64,000 bases of DNA, from contig CM054154.1 of assembly GCA_028751875.1 (NCBI GenBank), positions 53,699,518 to 53,763,517 of the forward strand. Direction: 5' to 3'. How positions within the stretch are numbered: the first letter of the stretch is position 1; each line of letters starts with the position of its first letter. The notes under the pieces are model-generated. The model was not told the DNA's origin. It made no database searches and was given only the letters and a program-made list of their open reading frames with translations. Shown in pieces: positions 17,620-28,686 of this stretch. A program made the translations under genes and the position numbers. Source of the stretch: Rapana venosa. Its lineage: Eukaryota; Mollusca; Gastropoda; Neogastropoda; Muricidae.

Positions 17620-18690
17620 TGTTTGGTGTGACTGACATTTCCGTATTTTGTGTTGGGGTGTGACTGACATTTCCTTATTTTGTTTTGTGGTGACTGACTT
17701 TCCGTTTTTTGGGTTGGGGTGTGACTGACTTTTCCTGTATTTTGGGTTTGGGGGGTACTACTTTTCCTGTATTTTTGTGTGTGTGACTGACTTTTCCTGT
17801 ATTTTGGTTGTGGTGTGCGACTTTTTCCTGTTTTTTTGTGTTGGGGGTTTACTGACTTTTCCTGTATTTTGTTTGTGGTGTGACTGACATTTCCTTTTTT
17901 TTGGTTGGGGTTGACTGTTTTTCCCGTATTTGTGTTTGGGGTGTGACGCATTTCCTTTTTTTTGTGTTGGGGTTGACTGACAAACTGACTTTCCAGTTTT
18001 TTTGTTTGTGGTGTGACTGACATTTCCGGGTTTTTGTTTTTGGGGGGACGACAATTCCTTTTCCTTTTTCTTTTTGTGTGACTGACACCTCCTGTTTTTT
18101 TTTTAATTTAGTGTGACTGAACCTGCATTTTTTGTTTTAGTTGACGACCCCTGCTTTTTATGTTTTAGTGTGACTGACACCTCGTTTTATTTTTAGTGTG
18201 ACTGACACCTGCTTTTTATTTTTTAGTGTGACTACCCTTATTTCCTGTGTTAGGGACTGACTCCTTTTTAAAAGCATTTTAGTGTGACTGACACTCTATT
18301 TTTTATCAGTTTCATGTACTGACACCCCCCTTATTTTCTGTTTTAGTGGACGACCCCTCCTGTATTTTCTGTTTTATGTGACGACACCCCCCTTTTTTTC
18401 GGTTAGGTGCGAAACCTTTTTGATTTCTGTTTTAGTGTGACTGACACCTCCGTAATTTTTTTTTAGGGGGACGACACCCCCTTAATTTCTGTTTTAGGTG
18501 ACTGACACTCCTGTTTTTCTTTTTTAGGTGACGACACTCCGTATTTTCTTTTTTAGGTGCTGACACCTCCTTATTTTCTTTAGTGGACTGACACCTCCTG
18601 TATTTTCTGTGTTAGGTGACTGAACCTCCTGTAATTTCTGTTTTATGTGACGACCCCTCTTTATTTTTGTGTTAGTAAAACCGACACCCA
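17620..18690. repeat. 33-bp minisatellite, corrupted
   Basis: The unit has the core GTGTGACTGACA followed by CTCCTGTATTTTCTG and a TTTTAG or TTGTGG end. About 30 copies can be followed, but many have lost bases or turned into T or G runs. The equivalent array in block B (34430-35640) is far more regular, so the damage here is probably in the consensus. Open frames on the minus strand (QKIQEVSVTL-type repeats) result from the 33-bp period. Confidence 0.85.
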
Positions 18691-19440
18691 TGGTGGGTTG
18701 GTTGGGGTTTTTTTACTGTTTTATTTTAAACAACCCCCTTTGTTTACTGTTCCTCTGACGACATCCCCGTATTTCTTTTTTTCTATATTTAACGGTGAAT
18801 GCACAACAGTTTCTTACCACTTGATAGAAACCCAAAAAAAAAATTTTTATGTTTTTTTACCATTATTTTCTTTTCACTTACTTTTTGCCCTTGCTTTGAG
18901 TGGGGGCATTCCTTTGTCCTATCAAAAATCGAAAGCATTTTTTTCTCTAATTTCATGGCATGGCTTTTTTTTCCCCTTTTAAAAATTTACCAAAAATCAT
19001 TTTATACAAACTTAGTTTTTTTTTTTCACAATTTTTTCTTTTACTATTATCAAAACAAACGATAAAAAAGAGGACGCTTCCCTTTGGCCACAGTCTGTTG
19101 TGCACTCTGGTGTTTTCAGGCGGCTTCCCTGCACACCGTTCCCCCAGGACTGCGAACCCTGGCTGTCCACAACAAGAACTGCCCCAATTTTCCGTGTGGA
19201 CATTCAACCACCACAAGCATTTTTGACGGGGCCACCCCAGTGTTACCTACCATGTCCACCTTCGTCACACTTTACTCTCCATATTACCAAACCGCAACAG
19301 TCTTCGTGTACCGGTCCTCCAATCTCACGTCCAGCCTGTGTACCAGGTCCCCCCTATATCTTCATGCCAGCCTGGGCCATGTCCTCTATATCTTCACTGT
19401 ACAGTCCTGGTTACCGTGCCCCTAATTTTTTTCACTGTCA
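18691..19440. other. Non-coding, partly homopolymer-corrupted
   Basis: To about 19080 the sequence is full of T and A runs where the block B equivalent (35700-36080) reads normally. After 19080 it is clean. No coding motif in either version. Confidence 0.6.
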
Positions 19441-19735
19441 CAGTCCTGGGTACCCCGGCCTCCTTATCTTTACTTCACAGTCCGGTGTACCAGTCCTCCA
19501 TATCTTCACTGTCACAGTCCGGGTTTACCAGTGTCCTCCTATATCTTCACTGTCACAGTCCTGGTGTACCAGTGTCCTCCTATATCTTCACTGTCACAGT
19601 CCTGGTGTACCAGTGTCCTCCTATATCTTCACTGTCACATTCCTGGTGTACCAGTGTCCTCCTATATCTTCACTGTCACAGTCCTGGTGTACCAGTGTCC
19701 ACCCACATCTTCTCTGTTACAGTTCACTGACAGCC
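19440..19735. repeat. 41-bp minisatellite
   Basis: Unit TCACTGTCACAGTCCTGGTG plus TACCAGTGTCCTCCTATATCT, about seven copies, the central four nearly identical. Block B has the same array at about 36430-36835. The YIFTVTVLVYQCPPISS-type ORFs are by-products. Confidence 0.9.
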
Positions 19736-21195
19736 AGCACAACAGTGTCTTACCTCACCTGACCTGACCAGACCTGATCTGACCTAACTAATCTGACTTG
19801 ACCTTTCCTTGAACTCCCAGATGTTTCCTGGATGCTTTATGCTGGAACACATAGGTGGTGTGCCTTCTGAACAAGGCGAACCTGGTGAACTCCATTTGTC
19901 TCCAAGTAGTAGCTTGAATGCTGGGTTGTGTCTGTATGTCATTCATATCTGGCCTATTCTTCCGTGTGTGTTCAAGATTTTCTTCATGCACTTGCACATA
20001 TGACCTGGGTTTATAGAGTTTCCAAAGATCAGCAGGGGAATGAAGCCAGGAGAAAAACCCTCTCCAGGATATTTCTCTACATAGGCTGGAACCTGTGCTC
20101 TCAGACTTCTATGAGATCACGATGGGAGGCTCTGACCCTGAGCTGGTTCTGCCCCCCCCCCACCCCCCCCCCCAACCCCCTCTTCCATGTACATCTATGT
20201 ACCTGTGTCTATCCATTCCTTGTTTATCAGTATCAGTAAAAGCCAGCTAGCTGACCAGTATCTGTCTGTTCATATTCAGTCAATACATCTGACAGCCAAC
20301 ATGATCACGGTCCATGCCTCCTTCCTCTCATCTTTCAGTTGTTGATATAACTTTTCCTTCATCCATTTCATCTTCAGTGGAATCTCCTCCCCCCCCCCCT
20401 CCCCCTGCAACCTATCCATGCTACCCTTGTAGTATACATTGCATAGGCTTGTGCTCCCATAGTCCTAGAGCTAAGGCTGTGCACTCCTTCCAAGCATTTC
20501 TAAAGCTACATGCATTGTACCAATCTATGTTGCTTCCTAAAGCCATTAATGTACTGTAATGTTTGAAACAGGACAGATGAACTGCCTACTGTGGGTCGTT
20601 GGTGGGTAGGTGTGGTCGGAACAGGGGTAGTATGCCTTTGACAGCTGTTAGACTGAAAATACACAATCAGCTTAGCTGTTGTTATAGTAACTTTGACTTG
20701 CCATAGCTTTTTCTGACTGGGGCATCTCTGTACTCACATTAACACATCTCTTTACTGACATTGACATTGCTGATATTGACACATGTCTTCACTGACATTG
20801 GCACATCTGCCATTTACTCATTTCATTACTAACATTAACAAAGTGACATTTGCACATATCAGAATTGTCTTGGGCACATGTATACCCTTACTGATTTTGA
20901 GACCTCTCTTAACTGACATAACACGTAGATACCTATGTAACTTTGGTTCATCTGTTTACTAGCATTGGCACATTTTTTCTTCAGGGTAACAGTTGTTAAC
21001 CTATCTCACCGCCAGCATGACAGCTTTCTTGACAGCAGTCATTGTATCTTTTCGCAATCATAGCAGTCCCTGAGGTCGGAATGCAGCTACCTAAATGGTG
21101 GGAAAAAAACGGTTATATACACAAAAATCTTACCATTGGTGAACCTGGGAGCTCTAGCCAAAGAAGAACAACAAAACCATAGCAGATACTGGCAG
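19736..21195. other. Non-coding with C-rich tracts
   Basis: C runs lie at 20151-20178 and 20389-20405. Between 20700 and 20960 a loose motif, ACTGACATTGACACAT, recurs at 25-40-base spacing. No supported gene. Confidence 0.5.
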
Positions 21196-21212
21196 ATCTC
21201 TTCATTAAGAAG
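21196..21212. repeat. Target-site duplication of LINE gamma, left copy
   Basis: ATCTCTTCATTAAGAAG, matching 24347-24363 at 16 of 17 positions (T against C at the eleventh base). Confidence 0.75.
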
Positions 21213-21268
21213 ACTTACTTTACTTTTTTCCCCCTTCCGCTTGTACTCTGTGGCGTCGCGGGGAAATA

Positions 21269-21571
21269 TTAATGTCTGTCTGCTGCAAGGCGGGTAGCTT
21301 GGAGGAGGGACAATCTATGGACTTTCAGTGTTTCTGCCACGGAATCACACCAGCGTCGCCTGGGTCTTCCTCTGGCCCTCGTGCCAGAGTACCTCCAGTC
21401 GTAAGCACGCAAGGCTGGCTGCTTTGGCGGCATCCATGTGAGGTTCCCGAACCACTTGGTTCGTTGTTGTTCAATATGGTGTAGGACAGGTGTGGCTCCT
21501 ACCATGTCTCTGATCACCTCTCCTTTCTTATCTTGTCTCTCCTGGTCTCGTTGACGGCTTTTCTCAAGCAC
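21269..21571 (-). pseudogene. LINE gamma C-terminal region
   Basis: One hundred codons reading GEVIRDMVGATPVLHHIEQQRTKWFGNL, MPPKQPALRAYDW, GRPRRRWCDSV and a final TRLAADRH before TAA. The KWFGH-like motif and RGRPRRRW basic cluster are standard in the last part of this LINE type. The protein joins the RT through 21580-21830 (thumb region) with frame changes. Confidence 0.8.
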
Positions 21572-21827
21572 TTCATCTTACACGTGACCAGTTTCTGCTC
21601 CAGGGCTTTTGTCAGGGGCCATGTCTGGCACTGGTAAGTGAGAATTGGCAGCAAGATGGCGTTGATCAGCTTTGCCTTGATGCTCATAGGGATGCTAGGA
21701 TGTCGCAGAAGTGGGGCAAGTTGACAGCTGACTGCGTTTGCTTTTTGACAGCGTGTTTCTATTTCTCTGTCCAGTTTTCCATCTTCTGTGAATATACTGC
21801 CTAAGTACTTGAATTCAGTTGTCCACT

Positions 21828-22532
21828 TTAGTTGGGCTCCGTTGATGTTGATTTTTGAGCTTTTCTGGGAGTTCTACTGACTGTCATGGCTTCGGTCTTG
21901 CTTACGCTGATTTTCATGCCATAGGTTTCACAGCATGTATTGAGCTGGTCTGTGTGCTCTTGCAGCTTTTCTTTGTTATCATTGATCATGACTTGATCGT
22001 CAGCAAACAGAAATTCGTTGAGTGCCTCCAGGTCTGAGTTGGCTTCCTTTGTGGTGTGGTCCATATATCTGATGAAGAGCAGAGGGGAAAGGACCCAGCC
22101 CTGTCTCACCCCAGACGTCACAGGGAACCAGTTGGAAAGTCTACTTGGAGTGCGAACTGCGCTCTTGCTGTTGTTGTATACAGCTCTGATGTTATCTAAG
22201 AGCTGCCCCTTGATGTCATACTGCTCCAGGACCCCCCAGAGCTTACCTCTGCCTACTCTTTCAAATGCCTTTTCTTGGTCGACAAATACTAGATGGAGTG
22301 CTTGATTGTACTCAAGAGCTCTCTCACTCAGTTGTCTCAGTGAAAAGATCGCATCAGTACAGCCTCTCCCTTTCCTGAAGCCAAACTGGGCGTCACACAG
22401 TAGGTGTTCTGCTTTTGCTCTGGAGCGCTGCTCTAGGATATTTGCGTACATCTTTCCTACATGGCTGAGGAGTGAAATGCCCCTGTAGTTACTACAGTCT
22501 TTTTTAGTGCCCTTCTTTTTCCATATTGGCAC
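21828..22532 (-). pseudogene. LINE gamma reverse transcriptase core
   Basis: An open stretch of 234 codons: IWKKKGTKKDCSNYRGISLL, CDAQFGFRKGRGCTDAIF, LHLVFVDQEKAFERVGRGKLW, SGVRQGWVLSPLLF, the catalytic FADD box (FLFADDQVMI) and TYGMKISVSKTEAM. The usual GVRQGC is GVRQGW here. Downstream a frameshift leads into the thumb. The core is otherwise well preserved, making gamma one of the less decayed elements in the window. Confidence 0.88.
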
Positions 22533-22622
22533 AACAATAGCGTTCTGCCAGTCTTCTGGAACTCTTCTTTCCTCCCATGCCTTTTGGAAGATGGCTGTGA
22601 TCCATTTGACTCCAGTCTCTCC

Positions 22623-23009
22623 TCAGGCCAGGATGGCTTCTGTTGTTATGCCATCTGCACCTCCTGCCTTCCCTTTAGGGCTAATCTTGATGGCCCTTCT
22701 TACTTCACACTCCAAGATGATGGGTTCAGAGTGGTCTAGGTGGTTGGGAGTGAATTGTGATTGTGTGTCAGTCGCCCCTGATGGGTTTAGAAGTTCTTTA
22801 AAGTAGTCTTCCCATCTCTGTATGATCTCATCCTCTTCCTGCAGTGGCTGTCCGTTTGCATCGTTGATCGCAGTGGTGGGGTGAAAGGGTTCCTCCCGTA
22901 TTCTCATGGTTTTTACACTTTTGTAGAACTCTCTTGGGGAGTGTTTACACATTTCGCTAAGTTCTTCACCATACTTTTTCCATGAAGCCTCCTTTGCTGC
23001 TCTCACCAC
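22623..23009 (-). pseudogene. LINE gamma linker and RT N-terminus
   Basis: A 128-codon stretch: AAKEASWKKYGEELSEM, EFYKSVKTMRIRE, IIQRWEDYFKELLN and ECEVRRAIKISPKGKAGGADG, the standard region between endonuclease and RT core. A TGA near 22622 separates it from the core. Confidence 0.85.
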
Positions 23010-23049
23010 CTGCTTGCTGTTTCTTCTTGCGAGTCTGTAGTTAACGAAG

Positions 23050-24190
23050 TCATTTTTCTTGATTTGACTTCAACCACATCTTGAAGAGTCTCTTCTTTTC
23101 TTTGAAAGGCCTCCATGACTTCTTCATTCCCCCACGTGTTGCCTTTCTGGTTCCATTTCTGTCCTTCCTGTTGCCGCATGCCTCTTGCAAGGTGTCCAGG
23201 ATAGCTGTTTTAAAGGTACTCCAGGCCTCCTCAATATTCATATCTGTAGGGTCCACCCCGTTCAGCTTATGAGCTACAGTGTTGAGGATGTGGTCCCGTA
23301 CTTCAGCATTTTTTTTTAGCTTTTTCATGTTGATCCTCTCTGCCTGTTTCCTTTTGCCTGGTGTCCTCTTCCCCCGTGTGTTGTGTTTCAGGATGACTGG
23401 TCTGTGGTCTGAGTCTAGGACCGCATTTGGAATAGTCCTCGCATCGGTAATGTTGTTTCTCATGCCAGTTCTAATTAGAATGAAGTCAATCTGTGATCTT
23501 ACATTTGTGTTGTTCCTCTTGTTCCAGGTGTAGATTTGGCTGGGTCGATGTTGGAAGAAGGTGTTGGTGATCAGTAGTTCATGCTCTGCGCACGTTCCAG
23601 CACATGGGTTTCCGTTGTAGTTGCAGGGTGTTCGATGGTCACTGTGCGGGCCAAGATGCGGTGTCCATGGCATTCTCCTCTCACCTACTCTGCCGTTGAA
23701 GTCTCCCATGACATAAAGATCTTCAGTCATACACCCCGTTGATAAGGTCTGAGAGGTTTCCAAAGAAGTCATCGTTTTCTTCGTCCGAGTACGTGTCATT
23801 ACAAGACGCATTGATCTGTATGTAGTTTGCGATCTTCTTTCCTTCTCTCACTCTGATCTTGATGAGTCTCTCCGAGGTGTACTCGGTGTTCAAAATGTTT
23901 TTTGCTTTATTTGGATGCAGAATAAATCCCACACCGTGTACTGCTCTCTGATCTTTGCTCACTCCGCTCCAGATGAGAATAAAGTCAGAGTCAATTATCT
24001 TTGTCCCTGTGCCTTTCCTTGTGGTGTCTGCTAAACCCATGATCGAGATTTTGGGTTGGGTCATAAATTCCACTATTTCTGGTTCTTTGTCACATATGCC
24101 ACAGATGTTCCATGTGCCAACGGATTCGCTATTTGAATGTCGTTGTCCTTGTCCATAGCTGGTCCGTTTTTCGTTTTGATCAGTCCATTT
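23050..24190 (-). pseudogene. LINE gamma APE-type endonuclease
   Basis: Two overlapping open pieces, 24073-23723 and 23811-23050, joined by a frameshift near 23740. Motifs in order: MGLADTTRKGTG and HGVGFILHPNKAK, IQINASCNDTYSDEEN, LYVMGDFNGRVGERR, SQIDFILIRTGM and DSDHRPVILKHN. GDFNGRVG and the SDH triad are the catalytic signatures. Upstream to about 24320 the minus strand reads KQVMLDNRALVKLRRA in part, probably the ORF start region. Confidence 0.85.
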
Positions 24191-24346
24191 ATATTTCCTT
24201 TGTTTCTCTTGAGGAATTTTTTTTTATCCACTGCCGGCTAGCTAGGCCCGTCGTAGTTTCACCAGAGCCCTGTTATCCAGCATGACCTGTTTCCACCTCC
24301 TACGACGGGGACGAGGGGTTGGGCTTTAGGAGGCAGGAGTTGGATA

Positions 24347-24363
24347 ATCTCTTCATCAAGAAG
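24347..24363. repeat. Target-site duplication of LINE gamma, right copy
   Basis: ATCTCTTCATCAAGAAG; see the left copy at 21196-21212. Confidence 0.75.
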
Positions 24364-25194
24364 GAGGCATGGGATTTCTCCACTTTTCGGTGGAATGACG
24401 CCATCAGTACTTCGATTTCTGCCGCTTTTTATTTTTTATTTTTCCACCGTTCCCAGTTTTTAAACTCTTCTGCTGTCTGCCGTCAGAACAAAAATTCATT
24501 CAAACAGGAGTGAAAAAAACAAAACAAAAAACCCCCAAACAAACAGACAAAGCACATTGGCTGTAAAAGCTGAGAACTTTGACTTATATTCTGGCGTCAT
24601 TTAAGAACTATACAGACATTTTCCGAATGCTAATGATATTGAGAAATTTTAAACCAATCAGAATCCCTTCAATCAGAGGTCACAGTCGGTAGCTTCCCAA
24701 ACCTGGATTCTGGACAACCTGCAAAGATACATATATATATATACAGCAACTCCAGTATCAGGGTCAAAGGATCAACTCAGAAACTGAAAAATTGCTCATA
24801 GAAGCATCTACTACTGAAAGAGATGATTTAGCACCGGTTGAAATCTTTGCTAGCTGCCAAGGAGACGGTGTTTTAGCTCCCAAAACGGACAACTCTGTCA
24901 GTGTCTGTGTCTGAGTGAAAACTTTTGATGATGCAAATTCTAGGGGACATCAAAAGAAGGAAGAATCTGTAGATGGCGTTTGAACCAAACAAAGAATGTA
25001 TCTTTGCAGGTTGTCCAGAATCCTTAAGTGCCCTTGTCCCAAACTCATCTTTGCTAGGACCTCTTATTTGAGAAGCTGGGGAGGCCATGTTGAAGTGCAT
25101 CATACTTGACAACGTGTTCTTGTTTATTATGCGCCCCTGAAAAAAAATCTAGATCTAGACAGATATTAAACTGACAACTTTTCTCCCCACGTGC

Positions 25195-25196
<2 letters not shown>
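24364..25196. other. No recognisable feature
   Basis: AT-rich. A phrase CAAAGATACAT..  near 24724 and a GTATCTTTGCAGGTTGTCCAG stretch near 25000 are inverted relatives of each other (GGACAACCTGCAAAGATAC at 24714 against GTATCTTTGCAGGTTGTCC at 24998), spanning ~300 bp and possibly marking a small inverted-repeat element. No ORF support. Confidence 0.45.
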
Positions 25197-25242
<46 letters not shown>

Positions 25243-25274
25243 GAAATTATGATTAATAATAATAATAATAATAA
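25197..25274. repeat. (CT)n and (TAA)n microsatellites
   Basis: (CT)n at 25197-25238, then (AAT)n at 25254-25275. The latter leads directly into a TATATAGTGCTGAA repeat. Confidence 0.9.
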
Positions 25275-25275
25275 T

Positions 25276-25480
25276 GTATGGAATTTATATAGTGCTGAAT
25301 CTTGTAAAGCAGCAAATCAAAGCGCTCAGATGACGTTTTTATTTATTTAGGCGTGTGTATACGTTTTTTAAAAATTTTGTCATCTGTTCCCACGGCACAC
25401 AATGGCCTACTCTTTCGAACATCGGAACAGGATTTAACGTGTGTGCAAGATGTTCTGCAATTATTGATGGTAGTCCTTAC
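25276..25480. repeat. Dispersed repeat with TATATAG(C/T)GCT core
   Basis: ATGGAATTTATATAGTGCTGAATCTTG..AAATCAAAGCGC, related to 53355-53405 (ATGGAACTTATATAGCGCTATATCTTG..AAATCAAAGCGC). The following 25375-25465 matches 17445-17535 (GGCACACAATGGCCTACTCTT and AACGTGT..GCAAGATGTTCTGC). I recall similar AAT-tailed repeats as common in marine invertebrates. Confidence 0.6.
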
Positions 25481-25819
25481 TCAGGGCCCTTGGCCCAGTG
25501 AAATTTTTTTTTTAAGTATGTCAATACGTATCTTGGGGATACCTTGGGGATAAAGATAATCAATTTCTGCTGATCACCTTAGCCTTGATTTCACAAACTT
25601 CCGAGTCCCACAAGTGCATAATTTTCAGCTTGGCTGCCAAGCTAATCACAAGCCAAAAGAGGATGCTAGGCCTGCCGCTGGGGCCTTGGGGTAGGCTAGT
25701 CACTTGATGCAGTGACCCAAGTGATGTTTTTTCCTTATGATTATGTCATTGACTTTTATGTCACTGACAAAACTTTCAGGGGGTCATTAGCTCGGCTGCC
25801 AAGCCCAGATGCCTTTTAA

Positions 25820-26330
25820 GTCTTTTGATTCAGCATGTGGGTCATTTAAAATACCACCAGGTCCTTTTAATTTCTGAAAGGTACTTACAAGTCCTGTTGA
25901 ATCAATCAAAAAGGCAAGAGATACAGACACGTTTTCTGTGTTGGTAAGTAGTCAGCGGTGATGACCACTGCTAGAGAGAGGAAATCTAGATTCTAGCTTG
26001 GCTTTACCTAGGTCTAGGCTAGTTCAACACAGTCCAGACATCAAGTTGCAAAGTTGGTTGCTGATGTCATAGTGTGGCCCTGGTGGTTTAGACGTGGTGT
26101 ACACTTGTAGTGTTGGGGCTAACAAATTGAATTGCCCTGTTTTAGTTTAAAATAATTCCTCTTGCACAGTGATAGTATGGACCATAACCATTATTTTTAG
26201 AAAGGGAAACACGATCACAGGACCCTGTATTAGGCTCAATGACCGATAATCGATTTCAATCATTGCCATTTTGACTCCATCGGTACACCATAGCCGTAGC
26301 CTGACGCTGGTGTGCTGGCCTTCAGCCAGG
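25820..26330. other. Unique spacer, no recognisable feature
   Basis: Not present in block B, which jumps at this point back to the start of the unit. No coding motif. Confidence 0.5.
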
Positions 26331-26334
26331 TGAG

Positions 26335-26505
26335 AGACAATGACAATGACAAATTCTTTTATTTCGAGGATAATGAATAAGCACCCATGTGCTTTTTTAC
26401 ATTCAGTCCCCGTCCTTGGGGATATATATGATAATAAAATAAAATAAAGCCCATAGCAATACACTTACACTGTTTACGGAAAAAATATCTACACAAAAAT
26501 CCCAC
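26335..26505 (-). mobile_element. Short dispersed element, third copy
   Basis: GACAATGACAAATTCTTTTA, then TTTCGAGGATAATGAATAAG and an AGTCCCCGTC..GGGGATATAT end. On the minus strand it ends with AATAAAAGAATTTGTCATTG, that is, a polyadenylation signal and a TTTGTCATTGTC tail. The same tail ends LINE alpha. Confidence 0.55.
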
Positions 26506-26514
26506 AAAAATCAC

Positions 26515-26517
<3 letters not shown>

Positions 26518-26597
<80 letters not shown>

Positions 26598-26600
26598 CAC
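26518..26600. repeat. (GA)n microsatellite, imperfect
   Basis: GA run interrupted by GAT triplets. Confidence 0.95.
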
Positions 26601-26994
26601 GCCCCCCTATCCCCCTATTCTGCAGGCAGATCCAGATGGCCCTTGTATAAACATCTACCAGTGTAGTACTTACATGGACTGCTATGTTAAAAGTAGCGCC
26701 TTTCAGGCTTCAATTATGATTTTGAAAATCTGTTTTATTATAATAAAGAAATAATTTGCAAAATCGCTGTGGTTTTTGTGATTAGTTATTTACATATACT
26801 TTTATTAATGTTGTAACTGGAGTATATATAATTTCTTTTTTGTTTGTTTCTTTCTTTTAGTAATCCAATCAAGCAATACTTAAGTTTTTAAAATCCTAAG
26901 ATTTCCATTGCCTCTGTAAAGATTAAAAGAGACTTATTTCAGGAATACAGTACTAATACATATTCCAGCTTTACCATGGTGGTATCACATGTTT
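26601..26994. other. AT-rich, no recognisable feature
   Basis: No coding motif or repeat family seen. Confidence 0.5.
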
Positions 26995-28113
26995 TGTTTC
27001 TTTCTTCTTCTTTCTTTCATCTGCCGCTGGTGCCCTTCGGCGTCGCAGGGAGACACAGACGTCTGTCTGCAGCAAGGCGGGAGGCTTGATGTAGTGACAG
27101 GTCATGGGCTCGCAGGGTGTCAGCCACGGAGTCGCTCCATCGTCTCCTTGGTCTACCTCTAGCTTTCCAGCCATTGTGTTTGGTGGTGTATGCCCGTAGG
27201 GCTGGTTGGTTGGGCGGCATTCTAGTGAGGTGACCAAACCACCTGATCCTTTGTTGTTCGATTGGTGGAGAATTGGTGTTAGTCCGACCATGTCTCTGAT
27301 CACCTCATTCTTGATCTTGTCGCGTCTGGTCTTGTTGACAGCTTTTCTCAGGCAGCGCATTTTACATGTGACCAATTTTCTCTCTAAGGGTTTTGTTAGG
27401 GGCCCATGTTGACACTGGTATGTGAGTGTTGGAAGAAGATGGCGTTGATGAGTTTTGCCTTGGTGCTCATTGGGATGCTGGAAATGTTTTTGAAGGGGGG
27501 CAAGTTGGTAACTGACTGCGTTCGCTTTCTGGCATCTTTTTTCTATCTCTCTGTCCAATTTTTCCACTTCAGGTGAAGAGGCTTTCCAAGGTATTTAAAT
27601 TCTTTGGTCTGTTTCAGCTGGGTTTCCGTTGATGTTGATGTCCAGCTTTCCTGGGTTTCTGCTGACAGACATAACTTCGTTTTGGTGATACTGATCTTCA
27701 TGTCATACCTCTCGCGCTTGTGTTGAGTTGGTCTGTGTGTTTTGAAGAGCTGCTTTGTTCTGATTCATCAAGGACTGGTCGTCAGCAAAATAATAGTTCG
27801 TTTAGGGCCTCAAAATCTGGGTTGGCTTCCTTTGTATCGGTTCCATGTAGATCACGAAAAGGAGGGGAGGGAGTACGCAGCCCTTTCCTGACCCTGATGT
27901 AACCGGGAACCCGTCGGATGTTCCATGGCTGTTCGGAACCCTGCACTCTACTCTGTTGGCATAGATTTTCTCTGTTGTTATCAAGCAACTTCCCCTTCAA
28001 AGTCGTATGCTCCAGGATCTTCCAGAGGTTGTCTCTGTTGGGCTCGGTCGAAAAACTTTTTTTGATCAACGAATACTGTATGCAGGTCTTAGTTGTATTC
28101 GATGGTCTTTCAC
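26995..28113 (-). pseudogene. Truncated LINE gamma relative (C-terminus and part of RT)
   Basis: The minus strand shows KNEVIRDMVGLTPILH and ARGRPRRRWSDSVADTL (27000-27330), then LTYQCQHGPL and KPLERKLVTCKMRCLRKAV, and further up RKPTQILRP, GSGKGCVLPPLLF and FSTEPNRDNLWKIL, all in step with LINE gamma but in several frames. It ends abruptly at 28113, in the middle of the EYNQALHLVFVD-equivalent of the RT, exactly where block B begins. The truncation may therefore be an assembly join, not a 5' truncation. Confidence 0.8.
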
Positions 28114-28149
28114 CCCTTGACATGGGAAGAAGGCCATGGGTCATAAATA

Positions 28150-28686
28150 TTTTGACCTTGACTTGACTGCTCTCTCTCATAACAGACAGTGCATCTCACC
28201 TGTGTCTTGTAAAAGTATCCTTCCAATGCTAGATAGAGAGGTCAAAGTTGGGTTATTTCCGATCTCTCTCTCGTCTCTCTCACTCTGTCACGTCTCTCTG
28301 AAAAAAGATGTGAAAATTAGTAAAAAGAATGTGCGAAAATTATTGTGAATGAGTCAAAAGATCCTTTGATAGATGAAGAATAAGCAAAAAATGCACTGTT
28401 AGCGAAAAATCGACTAAAAAAGAAGAGAAGAGTTTAAACTGCAATGTTGCATAACTTCTCACGTCAGTTAATTAAGAGTCAAAAAGAATTTTGAGACAAA
28501 ATGTCCTTAAGTTTCATTTAAAAGGAAAAACAGCAAAGAGCAAATTAATGTGTTAGAAATGGTATCCGACATTTCAAATCTTTATTTAGATGTAGATGTG
28601 AGTAATGACATTCTTATGAAGCTAAAAACTGACTATGATTGTCCATGATACATGAATCATCCCATCTCTAGAGAGGAAGTATTGTT
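28150..28686 (+). pseudogene. LINE alpha 5' part, block B version
   Basis: Noisy equivalent of 11470-11971, still ending in GAAGTATTGTT at 28676-28686. Confidence 0.7.

Larger units (their letters stand above)
21213..24346 (-). mobile_element. LINE gamma, near full length
   Basis: A 3.13-kb minus-strand LINE between 17-bp duplications. It carries an endonuclease, RT and C-terminal domain like LINE-1 but of a different family. The stop is at 21269-21271, leaving a 3' UTR of about 56 bases. The last bases on the element strand form an AAGT-type tail (AAAAAAGTAAAGTAAGT). Short 3' UTR, no poly(A) and ~3.1 kb length again suggest an RTE-like element. It is repeated in noisy form in block B (about 38560-42720), and a truncated relative lies at 26995-28113. 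Confidence 0.82.
11413..25819. repeat. Block A: first copy of a 14.4-kb segment seen again as blocks B and C
   Basis: From CCCCTTGACATGGG at 11413 to AGCCCAGATGCC near 25815 the sequence has the same order of elements as 28114-44481: LINE alpha, inserted LINE beta, two GA runs, the 33-bp and 41-bp minisatellites, LINE gamma and the flanks. Block A is mostly clean sequence, except for a homopolymer-corrupted patch at about 17640-19080. It is 14407 bp long against 16368 for block B. Confidence 0.9.

Noticed and set aside
17556..18088. Repetitive K/Q/T-rich minus-strand ORFs, also at 34336-35674
   Set aside because: Open because the 33-bp minisatellite period is a multiple of three. They change frame freely and have no flanking gene.
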